This document shows positions 6,984 to 12,978 of a stretch of 12,978 nucleotides of DNA, piece by piece. The translations under genes were made by a program, and so were the position numbers. Source of the stretch: an uncultured Ruminococcus sp. (GTDB lineage: Bacteria; Bacillota; Clostridia; Oscillospirales; Ruminococcaceae); contig UQEM01000062.1 in the NCBI GenBank assembly GCA_900540005.1, positions 1 through 12,978 of the forward strand. The letters run 5' to 3'. The notes under the pieces were generated by a model. It was not told the DNA's origin, did no database searches, and saw only the letters and a list, made by a program, of their open reading frames with translations. How positions within the stretch are numbered: the first letter of the stretch is position 1; each line of letters begins with the position of its first letter.

Positions 6984-8129
6984 ATGACAGCTTCAAGTGA
7001 AATTTTATTCGGCAGAGATTCAACGGTTGCGCCTATCGGTGTTATTGCTATGAACAGCGTGACCGAACTCGGCAAAAAGATAGACGATTACCTCGTTGAC
7101 TGGGCAGGCAAAGGCGGCGTTAACGTTGATACTTTCCTCGTTGAGAGCGAGTGCCCCAGATTTTCTTCAGGTGACGGTAAGGGTCTTATCAAGTCTACAG
7201 TAAGAGGTAAGGATCTCTTTATTATCCTCGATGTTGGCAACTATAATGTTAAGTATGATTACTTTGGAAAAGAAAATTCTATGTCCCCTGATGACCATTT
7301 TCAGGATCTCAAGAGAATCATTCAGGCGGCGAGCGGTAAGGCTCACCGTGTAAATGTTATCATGCCTATTCTCTATGGCGGTCGTCAGCATAGAAGAAGT
7401 TATCGCGAGTCTCTTGACTGTGCGTGTGCTCTTCAGGAACTTGAAGCCATGGGTGTTTCAAATATTGTAACCTTTGACGCACATGACCCAAGAGTTCAGA
7501 ACGCAGTTCCGTTAATGGGATTTGATAACGTAATGCCTACATATCAGGTTCTCAAGGCTATGTTCAGAGATATCAAGGACATTGACTTCACAAAGGAAAA
7601 GTTCATGGTAGTAAGCCCTGATGAAGGCGCACTCAATAGAAATATGTATTATGCGTCTGTTCTCGGCGTTGATATGGGTATGTTCTATAAGAGAAGAGAT
7701 TATTCGACTATTGTTAACGGAAGAAACCCGATTATCGCTCATGAGTATCTTGGTAATCCTGTTGAGGGAAAGGATGTTTTTGTTGCTGATGATATCATTT
7801 CATCAGGCGAATCCATGCTTGACCTTGCATACAACCTCAAGAAGAAAAAGGCAGACAGGATCTTCACTTATGCTACATATGCTATTTTCACAAACGGTCT
7901 TGAGAAGTTTGACAAGGCTTATGAAGAGGGCGTAATAAGCGGTGTATTCGGCACTAATCTTACTTACAGATCTCCTGAGCTTCTCAGCAGGCCTTGGTTT
8001 CATGAGGTTGATGTTTCCAAGTATATCGCATATTTCATTGAAGCTATCAACCACGATGTTTCTATCGGTAAAATTATTGATCCTCACGAGAAGATCGAAA
8101 ATCTACTTAAAAAATACGGTATGAAGTAA
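6984..8129 (+). CDS. prs: Ribose-phosphate pyrophosphokinase (PRPP synthetase), divergent clostridial type
   Basis: Makes PRPP from ribose 5-phosphate and ATP for nucleotide, His and Trp synthesis. It has 381 residues, longer than the usual 310-320. The PRPP-binding loop VADDIISSGES is at 267-277. Counterparts of other Prs motifs are recognisable but altered: PILYGGRQHRR (128-138) for the usual pyrimidine-less 'Y-x-x-Y-A-R-Q-D' segment, TFDAHDPRVQNAVP (163-176) for the His-containing loop, and VVSPDEGALNR (209-219) for the 'V-S-P-D-x-G' segment. The protein is therefore a divergent Prs, probably of the clostridial subgroup. Another phosphoribosyltransferase-fold role is possible but less likely. 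The start ATG is the first in frame after a stop at 6939-6941; its ribosome binding site is unusual. It follows ppa and ends before a strong terminator. Confidence 0.87.
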   Translation: MTASSEILFGRDSTVAPIGVIAMNSVTELGKKIDDYLVDWAGKGGVNVDTFLVESECPRFSSGDGKGLIKSTVRGKDLFIILDVGNYNVKYDYFGKENSMSPDDHFQDLKRIIQAASGKAHRVNVIMPILYGGRQHRRSYRESLDCACALQELEAMGVSNIVTFDAHDPRVQNAVPLMGFDNVMPTYQVLKAMFRDIKDIDFTKEKFMVVSPDEGALNRNMYYASVLGVDMGMFYKRRDYSTIVNGRNPIIAHEYLGNPVEGKDVFVADDIISSGESMLDLAYNLKKKKADRIFTYATYAIFTNGLEKFDKAYEEGVISGVFGTNLTYRSPELLSRPWFHEVDVSKYIAYFIEAINHDVSIGKIIDPHEKIENLLKKYGMK

Positions 8130-8161
8130 TAGGGATCTCAGTTTCTTACTTTAATAAAAAT

Positions 8162-8194
8162 AAAAATGCTGTACGAGAATGTACAGCATTTTTT
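8162..8194. terminator. Bidirectional intrinsic terminator between convergent prs and the rib operon
   Basis: AAAAATGCTGTAC (8162-8174) and GTACAGCATTTTT (8181-8193) form a perfect 13-bp stem with a 6-nt loop. T-runs follow the GC part in both directions, so it serves prs from the left and the HAD gene (stop at 8196) from the right. Confidence 0.92.
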
Positions 8195-8195
8195 G

Positions 8196-8852
8196 CTATC
8201 CTATTAATTTTTCTACAGCGTTTGGGATTTCCTTAGGCGAATTCACAATTATATCCGCAGCGGAAAGTTCATCCAAAGAACCGTATCCATATCCGCAGCC
8301 TATTGACTTTAATCCATTTTTGGTGGCAGTTTCTATATCATGAAATCTGTCGCCTATCACGATAAAATCTCCTGTATAGTCAGGCTTTATTTTGCGGAAA
8401 ATCTCATATTTGGGGATAAAATCATATTGCTCACAGCAATAAAAATCGTCAAAATACTTATCGAGGCCAAAAACTCTTTTATGTCGCTCCATGTAGTGAA
8501 CGCGGCAATTACTAAGGAAAATGATTCTGTAATTCTTTGCTCTTAGCTGTGCAAACATCTCAGGAACTCCTTCAAACAAAGCGCCTTCACCATTCTCAAC
8601 GCGGCGAGCCATATCTTCCCCCAGCATTTTTCTTGCCTTTTCCTTGATATCATGAGCAAGCTCGGGGTGAAAGCTCCCCCACATATCGGTCGAATTAAAG
8701 CCAAGCCAACAGCTTATCTCACTGTCAGCATATTCCTTATGCTCAATATACCCATTATCCGAAAGCCACTTCATTGTTCCGCGGAATGCAGGAGCATAAG
8801 TTTTCATGGAATTGTGTATTGTTCCGTCGTAATCAAAAATCAGGTTCACCAT
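8196..8852 (-). CDS. HAD-superfamily phosphatase in the riboflavin operon
   Basis: A 218-residue HAD hydrolase with phosphoglycolate-phosphatase-like layout. Motif I is FDYDGT (nucleophile Asp7, acid Asp9). A helical cap lies at about residues 15-95. Motif II is FLSN (Ser114), the motif III Lys is in PKYEIF (Lys148), and motif IV is GDRFHDIE (Asp168, Asp172). All catalytic positions are present. Its ATG overlaps the ribH stop by one base (TAATG), with GAGG at 8857-8860 inside ribH, so it is translationally coupled to lumazine synthase. That context makes it a candidate for dephosphorylating the 5-amino-6-ribitylamino-pyrimidinedione phosphate intermediate, a step known to be done by HAD enzymes such as B. 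subtilis YcsE and E. coli YbjI/YigB. A generic sugar-phosphate or phosphoglycolate phosphatase is the alternative. Confidence 0.9.
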   Translation of the reverse strand: MVNLIFDYDGTIHNSMKTYAPAFRGTMKWLSDNGYIEHKEYADSEISCWLGFNSTDMWGSFHPELAHDIKEKARKMLGEDMARRVENGEGALFEGVPEMFAQLRAKNYRIIFLSNCRVHYMERHKRVFGLDKYFDDFYCCEQYDFIPKYEIFRKIKPDYTGDFIVIGDRFHDIETATKNGLKSIGCGYGYGSLDELSAADIIVNSPKEIPNAVEKLIG

Positions 8853-9319
8853 TAGTCCTCGATCTCTCTGATAAGGTTTATCATCTCAATTGCACCCTCA
8901 GCACATTCACTTCCCTTGTTGCCCGCCTTAGAGCCAGCACGCTCAATTGCCTGTTCAATATTTTCTGTCGTGATAACGCCAAACATAACAGGAATGTCAC
9001 TCTGGAGTGATACCTGTGCAATTCCCTTTGCAGCCTCATTGCATACGAGATCGTAATGCGATGTACTTCCCCTGATAATAGCTCCCAGACATATAACTGC
9101 ATCATATTTGCCGGATTTTGCCATTTTTGAAGCTATAAGCGGGATCTCAAATGCTCCCGGAACCCATGCCACATCAATGGAATCCTCATTGACATCATGT
9201 CTTTTAAGTGTGTCGATTGCTCCGCCAAGAAGCTTTGAAGTGATAAACTCGTTGAAACGAGCAACCACGATACCGATTCTTGTGTCCTTTGAAATAAGCT
9301 TTCCTTCATAAATCTTCAT
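8852..9319 (-). CDS. ribH: 6,7-dimethyl-8-ribityllumazine synthase
   Basis: Condenses 3,4-dihydroxy-2-butanone 4-phosphate (made by RibBA) with 5-amino-6-ribitylamino-uracil to give lumazine, the penultimate riboflavin step; the family forms pentamers or 60-mer capsids. It has 155 residues, the standard length. Characteristic segments are [10 protein letters not shown] (substrate-stacking Phe), VPGAFEIPL, and [19 protein letters not shown] with the catalytic His in TSHYD. A C-terminal [13 protein letters not shown] segment follows. The start is set by CAGGAG about 8 nt upstream. It lies 27 nt after ribBA and overlaps the HAD phosphatase start by one base, so these three form an operon. ribD and ribE are not in the window. 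Confidence 0.97.
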   Translation of the reverse strand: MKIYEGKLISKDTRIGIVVARFNEFITSKLLGGAIDTLKRHDVNEDSIDVAWVPGAFEIPLIASKMAKSGKYDAVICLGAIIRGSTSHYDLVCNEAAKGIAQVSLQSDIPVMFGVITTENIEQAIERAGSKAGNKGSECAEGAIEMINLIREIED

Positions 9320-9346
9320 AATAATACTCCTGAATTTTTAAATTTA

Positions 9347-10546
9347 TTAATAATTGAGGATGTGCCCCATTTTATCACGTTTTGTTTTCAAATAAAAAAG
9401 ATCGTATGCCGTTGCGTCCATCTGAATTGGTACACGTTCTTTTATTTCAATCCCGAAACCACTGAGTCCGTAGACCTTTTCGGGATTGTTTGTAAGCAGA
9501 CGCAGCGTTTTGCAGCCGAGATCACGAAGAATCTGAGCACCGATATAGTATTCACGCATATCTCCCGGAAATCCGAGCGCTATGTTAGCCTCAAGCGTGT
9601 CCATACCTTTATCCTGAAGTTCATATGCGCGCAGTTTGTTTATCAGTCCGATACCTCTGCCTTCCTGCCTCATGTAAAGAAGAACTCCCCTGCCCTCTTT
9701 TTCAATTTGCGTCATAGCTGAGGCAAATTGCTGACCGCAGTCGCATTTGAGCGAACCAAACGCATCACCTGTCAGGCACTCTGAATGTACGCGGCAGAGA
9801 ATATCTTTTCCGTCACCGATGTCACCCTTGACAAGAGCTACATGGTGCTCTCCGTTAAGCTTGTTCACATAGCCAAGCGCACGAAATTCTCCGTATTTGG
9901 TTGGAAGTTTCGTATTTGCAACAAGTTCTACAAGATTGTCATGGCACTTGCGATATTCTTTCAAAGACTGTATAGTAATGAACTTCAATCCCCATTCCTG
10001 AGCCTTTTCCTGAAGTTCCTTTGCTCGCATCATAGTTCCGTCATCCCGCATGATCTCACAGCAGAGTCCGCACTCCTTTAGTCCTGCAATGCGCATAAGA
10101 TCAACGGTAGCCTCTGTATGTCCCTCTCGTTCGAGTACTCCGTTTTTCTTTGCGGTGAGCGGGAACATATGACCCGGACGGCGAAAGTCCTCTGGTTTTG
10201 CGTTATCTTCGACACACTTTCTTGCAGTAAGACCGCGCTCCTTGGCAGAAATACCTGTCGTGGTATCAATATGGTCGATAGAAACGGTAAATGCCGTTGA
10301 GTGATTATCAGTGTTGTAATCCACCATTTGCGGCAGATGAAGTTTTTGGCAAAGTTCGATACTCATAGGCATACAGATAAGTCCCTTTGCATGAGCAGCC
10401 ATGAAGTTTACATTTTCAGTTGTCGCAAATTCTGCGGCACATATCATGTCTCCTTCATTTTCACGGTTCTCATCATCTGTCACAAGGATAATTTCGCCGT
10501 TCCTAAGTGCCTGAACAGCTTCTTCTATTGTATTGTACTGAAACAT
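9347..10546 (-). CDS. ribBA: Bifunctional DHBP synthase / GTP cyclohydrolase II
   Basis: Fused riboflavin enzyme of 399 residues. The N-terminal domain (about 1-202) converts ribulose 5-phosphate to dihydroxybutanone phosphate; its acidic loop [10 protein letters not shown] is at 24-33, [10 protein letters not shown] at 83-92, RPGH at 123-126 and GHTEA at 142-146. The C-terminal domain (about 206-399) is GTP cyclohydrolase II, with zinc ligands Cys257, Cys268 and Cys270 and the catalytic RQEGRGIG at 293-300. All key residues of both halves are present, so both activities are expected. It feeds RibH, encoded 27 nt downstream. AAGGAGG (10554-10560) gives a clear start. No FMN riboswitch sequence is visible upstream; instead an inverted-repeat element ends 22 nt before the start codon. 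Confidence 0.97.
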   Translation of the reverse strand: MFQYNTIEEAVQALRNGEIILVTDDENRENEGDMICAAEFATTENVNFMAAHAKGLICMPMSIELCQKLHLPQMVDYNTDNHSTAFTVSIDHIDTTTGISAKERGLTARKCVEDNAKPEDFRRPGHMFPLTAKKNGVLEREGHTEATVDLMRIAGLKECGLCCEIMRDDGTMMRAKELQEKAQEWGLKFITIQSLKEYRKCHDNLVELVANTKLPTKYGEFRALGYVNKLNGEHHVALVKGDIGDGKDILCRVHSECLTGDAFGSLKCDCGQQFASAMTQIEKEGRGVLLYMRQEGRGIGLINKLRAYELQDKGMDTLEANIALGFPGDMREYYIGAQILRDLGCKTLRLLTNNPEKVYGLSGFGIEIKERVPIQMDATAYDLFYLKTKRDKMGHILNY

Positions 10547-10567
10547 ATTTTTTCCTCCTTCGTATTA

Positions 10568-10729
10568 GGTCGTGTTGACACTAAGCCTAACAACGCATCT
10601 TTTCGGCAAAATTTAACGCATCCTGCGTTAAAAAGTCTTGACAGGCGACAGCCTGCCTGCGACTTCTTGCCTTGTCTACGTAAAATTTATGCTCGAAAAT
10701 CTGCATATTATCTTAGTGTCAACACTCCA
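10568..10729. mobile_element. MITE-like inverted-repeat element between the ligase gene and ribBA
   Basis: A non-coding element with perfect 14-bp terminal inverted repeats, GTGTTGACACTAAG (10572-10585) and its complement (10712-10725). Weaker symmetry continues inward for about 35 more bases on each side, including TTTTCG...AAATTT matched to AAATTT...CGAAAA. Two internal hairpins lie in the middle. The outer limits are chosen because both sides are then flanked by TA (10566-10567 and 10730-10731), as in IS630/mariner-type insertion; this target duplication is inference. Its left 52 bases (10563-10614) are identical and in the same orientation at 12925-12976. It occupies almost the whole intergenic gap, starting 14 nt past the ligase stop in the direction of transcription. 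Confidence 0.75.
10612..10665 (-). terminator. Terminator-like double hairpin inside the MITE
   Basis: Read on the - strand, AAGTC and CAGGC (10665-10661, 10655-10651) pair with GCCTG and GACTT (10646-10642, 10637-10633), followed by TTTTT. Next TTTAACGCA and TGCGTTAAA (10632-10624, 10620-10612) form a perfect 9-bp stem with a 3-nt loop, followed by TTTT. Either could end transcripts coming from the ligase gene toward ribBA. The first stem has internal loops, so its strength is uncertain. Confidence 0.45.
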
Positions 10730-10743
10730 TAGTGTGAATGTTC

Positions 10744-12063
10744 TTACTTTGCCGGATTATCGTGGAGCTTTCTTCTGTCGATAACTCTTACTGCCTTGCC
10801 ATCGCTTCTGGTAATGGACTTCGGCGATACAAGATGAACCTTGGGGTGGATCCCGAGCATTGTCTTGATAGCTCCTGCAAGTTCACGCTCCTTGTCCTGA
10901 ATATCTGCGACCTTGTCGGAGAACTGCTCAGGATTCATTTCAACGTTGATATCGAGTGTATCGGAATTGTTCACGCGGTCAACCTCGATGAGATAGTTGG
11001 GGGAATATCCCTGCGCGATGAGAACGGTCTCGATCTGGCTCGGGAAAACATTTACGCCGCGGATTATCAGCATATCGTCACTTCTGCCCATGGGCTTGGT
11101 CATCTTTACGAGGGTACGTCCGCAGGAGCACTTGCCTCTTGAAAGCTTGCAGAGGTCGCGAGTTCTGTAGCGGAGGAGCGGGAAAGCTTCCTTGGTTATG
11201 CTTGTGAAAACAAGTTCGCCGACTTCGCCGTCAGGGAGAACTTCACCTGTCTCGGGATCGATTATCTCGGCAATGAAGTTGTCCTCGTTGATGTGCATAC
11301 CCGTCTGCTCGGAGCACTCAAATGCAACGCCGGGGCCGCTTGTTTCGGTAAGACCGTAGATGTCGTAAGCCTTGATCCCGAGAGAATCCTCGATAGAACG
11401 GCGCATTTCCTCAGTCCACGGCTCAGCGCCGAAGATTCCCGCCTTGAGGTCAATGTCATCGGGAGTAAGCCCCATTTCGTGGAGAGTCTCGCCGATGTAA
11501 GCGGCATATGAGGGAGTGCAGCAGAGAATTGTCGAGCCGAGGTCGCGCATGAACTGGATCTGCCTTTCGGTATTGCCCGAGCTCATGGGGAGCGTAAGAC
11601 AGCCGACCTTATGCGAACCGCCGTTGAGACCTGCTCCGCCTGTGAAAAGTCCGAATCCGTATGCGATCTGGCAAACGTCATCCTTTGTTCCGCCTGCTGC
11701 CGTAATGGCTCTTGCACAGCAGTCGTCCCAGAGGTCGATATCATGCTGAGTGTAAAATGCCACAACGCGCTTGCCGGTAGTACCGCTTGTCGAGTGTATT
11801 CTCACGCATTCGCTGAGAGGAGCTGCGAGGAGTCCGTAGGGGTAAGCGTTACGGAGGTCTGCCTTGGAGAGGAAGGGGAGCTTGCAGAGGTCTTCAATGC
11901 CGTTGATATCCTCGGGTTTAACGCCCTTTTCGTCCATGAGGTCACGGTAATACTTAACGTTTTCGTAAACGTGCTTTACCTGAGCCACGAGGCGCTCGCT
12001 CTGAAGCTTTTTCATGTCCTCGCGGGACATACATTCAATTTCTTGGTTCCAATATTTTTCCAT
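10744..12063 (-). CDS. paaK: Phenylacetate-CoA ligase (arylacetate-CoA ligase)
   Basis: An AMP-forming ligase that activates phenylacetate or a related arylacetate to its CoA thioester. It has 439 residues, the usual PaaK length. The ATP-binding loop STSGTTGK is at 91-98, the adenine-binding segment YDIYGLTETSGPG at 233-245, YRTRDL at 299-304, and GRSDDMLIIRGVNVFPSQIE at 326-345. The C-terminal SDGKAVRV near residue 425 supplies the likely catalytic Lys. AAAAAGGAGCC precedes the ATG. It lies 120 nt after iorB on the same strand, a pairing common in anaerobes and archaea, so the natural substrate may be indoleacetate or phenylacetate. The rest of the aerobic paa catabolic pathway is absent, which argues for anaerobic aryl-acid activation rather than aerobic degradation. 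Base composition is G+C-richer than the left half of the window. Confidence 0.93.
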   Translation of the reverse strand: MEKYWNQEIECMSREDMKKLQSERLVAQVKHVYENVKYYRDLMDEKGVKPEDINGIEDLCKLPFLSKADLRNAYPYGLLAAPLSECVRIHSTSGTTGKRVVAFYTQHDIDLWDDCCARAITAAGGTKDDVCQIAYGFGLFTGGAGLNGGSHKVGCLTLPMSSGNTERQIQFMRDLGSTILCCTPSYAAYIGETLHEMGLTPDDIDLKAGIFGAEPWTEEMRRSIEDSLGIKAYDIYGLTETSGPGVAFECSEQTGMHINEDNFIAEIIDPETGEVLPDGEVGELVFTSITKEAFPLLRYRTRDLCKLSRGKCSCGRTLVKMTKPMGRSDDMLIIRGVNVFPSQIETVLIAQGYSPNYLIEVDRVNNSDTLDINVEMNPEQFSDKVADIQDKERELAGAIKTMLGIHPKVHLVSPKSITRSDGKAVRVIDRRKLHDNPAK

Positions 12064-12103
12064 TGGGTTTAAGGCTCCTTTTTATGATAAAATTAACTAT
12101 ATC

Positions 12104-12153
12104 AGAACCTGTCCGAATGATATGCGTGCAGATCTCCGGAGCGGACGGGTTCT
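12104..12153 (-). promoter_or_regulatory. Large stem-loop between iorB and the ligase gene
   Basis: AGAACCTGTCCG (12104-12115) and CGGACGGGTTCT (12142-12153) form a 12-bp stem with one mismatch and a 26-nt loop. The loop contains the palindrome CTCCGGAG (12134-12141). It lies about 40 nt before the ligase start. No T-run follows on the - strand, so it is probably not a simple terminator. The CTCC part of the loop could pair with the ligase GGAG site, which is speculative. Confidence 0.5.
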
Positions 12154-12183
12154 TATTGTACATTGGTGGTTGGGCGTGATCTG

Positions 12184-12756
12184 TCAGGCGTTCTTTCCGA
12201 GATCAAATGCCTTTTTGTTAAGCTCCAGAAATTTCGGCGGCACGCACTGTTCGAGAGCCTGCTGCCAGAGTTCCTCGGGAAAGTCTGTGCGCGAGGCGAG
12301 GACTCCCATAAGAACAACGTTGGAAGCCTTTGCAGTACCTGCCTGTTCAGCGAGTGCAAGAGCGTCAACGGCAACGAGTTCCACACCTGCCGCGCTGAGC
12401 TTATCGGCGAGATCTTCGGGATATTCAGCCGCGCCTGTGATTACGGGCATGGGGTCTATCTGCTGAGTGGAGGTGATGAGCTTGCCGCCCTTTTTGAGGT
12501 AGGGCAGGCATCTTGCAGCCTCAAGCAACTCGAACGAGATAACAACGTCAGCCTCGCCCTTTTCAACGACAGGAGAGTAGACCTTGTCGCCGTACTTTAC
12601 ATAAGTCACAACTGAGCCGCCGCGCTGTGACATACCGTGGACTTCGCTGACCTTTACGTCATAGCCCTGTGCAAGAAGCACATTTCCCAGCAGTCTCGAA
12701 GCGAGCAGCGAACCCTGTCCGCCTACGCCAACTATCATAATAGATCTTGTTTCCAT
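12184..12756 (-). CDS. iorB: Indolepyruvate:ferredoxin oxidoreductase, beta subunit
   Basis: The small subunit of the 2-oxoacid:ferredoxin oxidoreductase acting on aromatic 2-oxo acids; with IorA it converts indolepyruvate or phenylpyruvate plus CoA to aryl-acetyl-CoA, CO2 and reduced ferredoxin. It has 191 residues, the usual size, and belongs to the pyruvate-ferredoxin oxidoreductase gamma-domain family. The glycine-rich GVGGQG (10-15) and the conserved SEVHGMSQRGGSV (37-49) are diagnostic. The start is ATG 12756, set by ATAAGGAG; the in-frame ATG at 12813 is rejected. The catalytic partner iorA (thiamine-pyrophosphate and 4Fe-4S subunit) normally precedes iorB but is not in the 222 nt upstream, so it must lie beyond the repeat element or elsewhere. 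The ligase gene follows on the same strand. Confidence 0.93.
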   Translation of the reverse strand: METRSIMIVGVGGQGSLLASRLLGNVLLAQGYDVKVSEVHGMSQRGGSVVTYVKYGDKVYSPVVEKGEADVVISFELLEAARCLPYLKKGGKLITSTQQIDPMPVITGAAEYPEDLADKLSAAGVELVAVDALALAEQAGTAKASNVVLMGVLASRTDFPEELWQQALEQCVPPKFLELNKKAFDLGKNA

Positions 12757-12924
12757 GATATTTCTCCTTATATATTGAAGGTTAGAACCTGTATTCATAG
12801 GGAAGATATGCAAAAAGACGTGCAGCTTATCATATGAATATGAGTTCTTGGTTTATTTTAATGCGTTATGAAAACGGCAGAACAGTTCCGTCAGCAGTCC
12901 GCCGGCGGAGTTCCTGTCAGGAGT
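12757..12924 (-). other. Non-coding leader upstream of iorB
   Basis: No coding sequence is recognisable here. It holds the iorB Shine-Dalgarno sequence, a short AGGTT-CT-AACCT palindrome (about 12781-12792), and a G+C-rich palindrome TCCGCCGGCGGA (about 12898-12909) flanked by partly complementary arms, possibly the 3' terminator of the unseen gene to the right. I found no convincing promoter. AGAACCTGT at 12784-12792 also occurs in the ligase leader at 12104-12112. Confidence 0.4.
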
Positions 12925-12929
12925 TATTA

Positions 12930-12978
12930 GGTCGTGTTGACACTAAGCCTAACAACGCATCTTTTCGGCAAAATTTCA
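12930..12978. mobile_element. Second copy of the inverted-repeat element, cut by the window edge
   Basis: Begins with the same GGTC plus GTGTTGACACTAAG end as the element at 10568 and stays identical through 12976. The identity extends five bases left of the proposed end (TATTA). Only the left 49 bases are visible, so it could be another short element or the end of a full transposon of the same family. Confidence 0.7.

Noticed and set aside
6978..6986. An ATT start codon for prs closer to the ribosome binding site
   Set aside because: ATT starts are very rare, the gain is only two codons, and the hairpin already explains the spacing.
10572..10600. The TTGACA within each element end as an inward promoter
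   Set aside because: No acceptable -10 box lies 16-18 bases downstream at either end.
10547..10743. FMN riboswitch before ribBA
   Set aside because: None of the conserved RFN segments could be found; the hairpins there belong to the inverted-repeat element.
11611..12615. Long open frames on the + strand opposite the ligase and iorB
   Set aside because: They are by-products of C/G-rich third positions in the genes on the other strand. They match no family I recognise and have no ribosome binding site.
12757..12813. N-terminal extension of IorB
   Set aside because: ATAAGGAG just before 12756 and the family's usual start right before the glycine-rich motif favour the shorter form.
1..12978. 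A new defence, toxin-antitoxin, CRISPR or prophage system
   Set aside because: Every sizeable gene falls in a known metabolic or housekeeping family, and no array, integrase, nuclease or toxin-like small gene pair is visible.

Overview
The window looks like a chromosomal segment of an anaerobic Clostridia-type Firmicute, plausibly a Ruminococcus-like gut or rumen bacterium. The grounds are strong AAGGAGG-type ribosome binding sites, low to medium G+C, TTGACA/TATAAT promoters, ThyX instead of ThyA, a clostridial-style divergent PRPP synthetase, and an indolepyruvate oxidoreductase subunit beside a phenylacetate-CoA ligase. The genus is inference. Fourteen protein genes are supported, the first cut by the left edge. 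No RNA gene, CRISPR array, prophage or obvious defence system is visible.

Positions 1-5311 (+ strand) hold a tight six-gene operon: thyX (partial), a DUF2156 acyltransferase-like protein, a DJ-1/PfpI protein, 5-formyltetrahydrofolate cyclo-ligase, the endolytic transglycosylase MltG and a U32 'peptidase' (tRNA-hydroxylation type). Gaps are 20, 13 and 1 nt, then an 8-nt overlap, then 12 nt. A strong intrinsic terminator closes it. ThyX and the cyclo-ligase both act on folate one-carbon carriers, and MltG next to U32 matches a known Firmicute gene order.

Positions 5324-8194 (+ strand) hold mrp (Fe-S P-loop ATPase), ppa (family I pyrophosphatase) and a divergent prs (PRPP synthetase). mrp and ppa each have a good sigma-A-type promoter. 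A long imperfect dyad overlaps the ppa -35 box. In the prs leader a perfect 7-bp hairpin sits between the Shine-Dalgarno sequence and the start codon. A terminator that works in both directions separates prs from the convergent genes.

Positions 8196-10546 (- strand) hold a riboflavin operon, ribBA-ribH followed by a HAD phosphatase that overlaps the ribH stop codon. The HAD protein is a candidate for the dephosphorylation step of riboflavin synthesis. I see no FMN riboswitch in front of ribBA.

Positions 10568-12978 hold a G+C-richer block on the - strand: iorB (indolepyruvate:ferredoxin oxidoreductase beta subunit), then a phenylacetate-CoA ligase. It is bracketed by two same-orientation copies of a short inverted-repeat element. 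The left copy (about 160 bp, perfect 14-bp inverted repeats, likely a MITE) fills almost the whole gap between the ligase and ribBA and carries terminator-like hairpins. The right copy runs off the window. The two genes suggest interconversion of arylacetates, aryl-CoAs and aromatic 2-oxo acids. The partner iorA is not in view.

Most of the window is conserved housekeeping metabolism. The points worth a second look are the repeat-bracketed aryl-acid block, the structured prs leader, the dyad over the ppa promoter and the rib-linked phosphatase.
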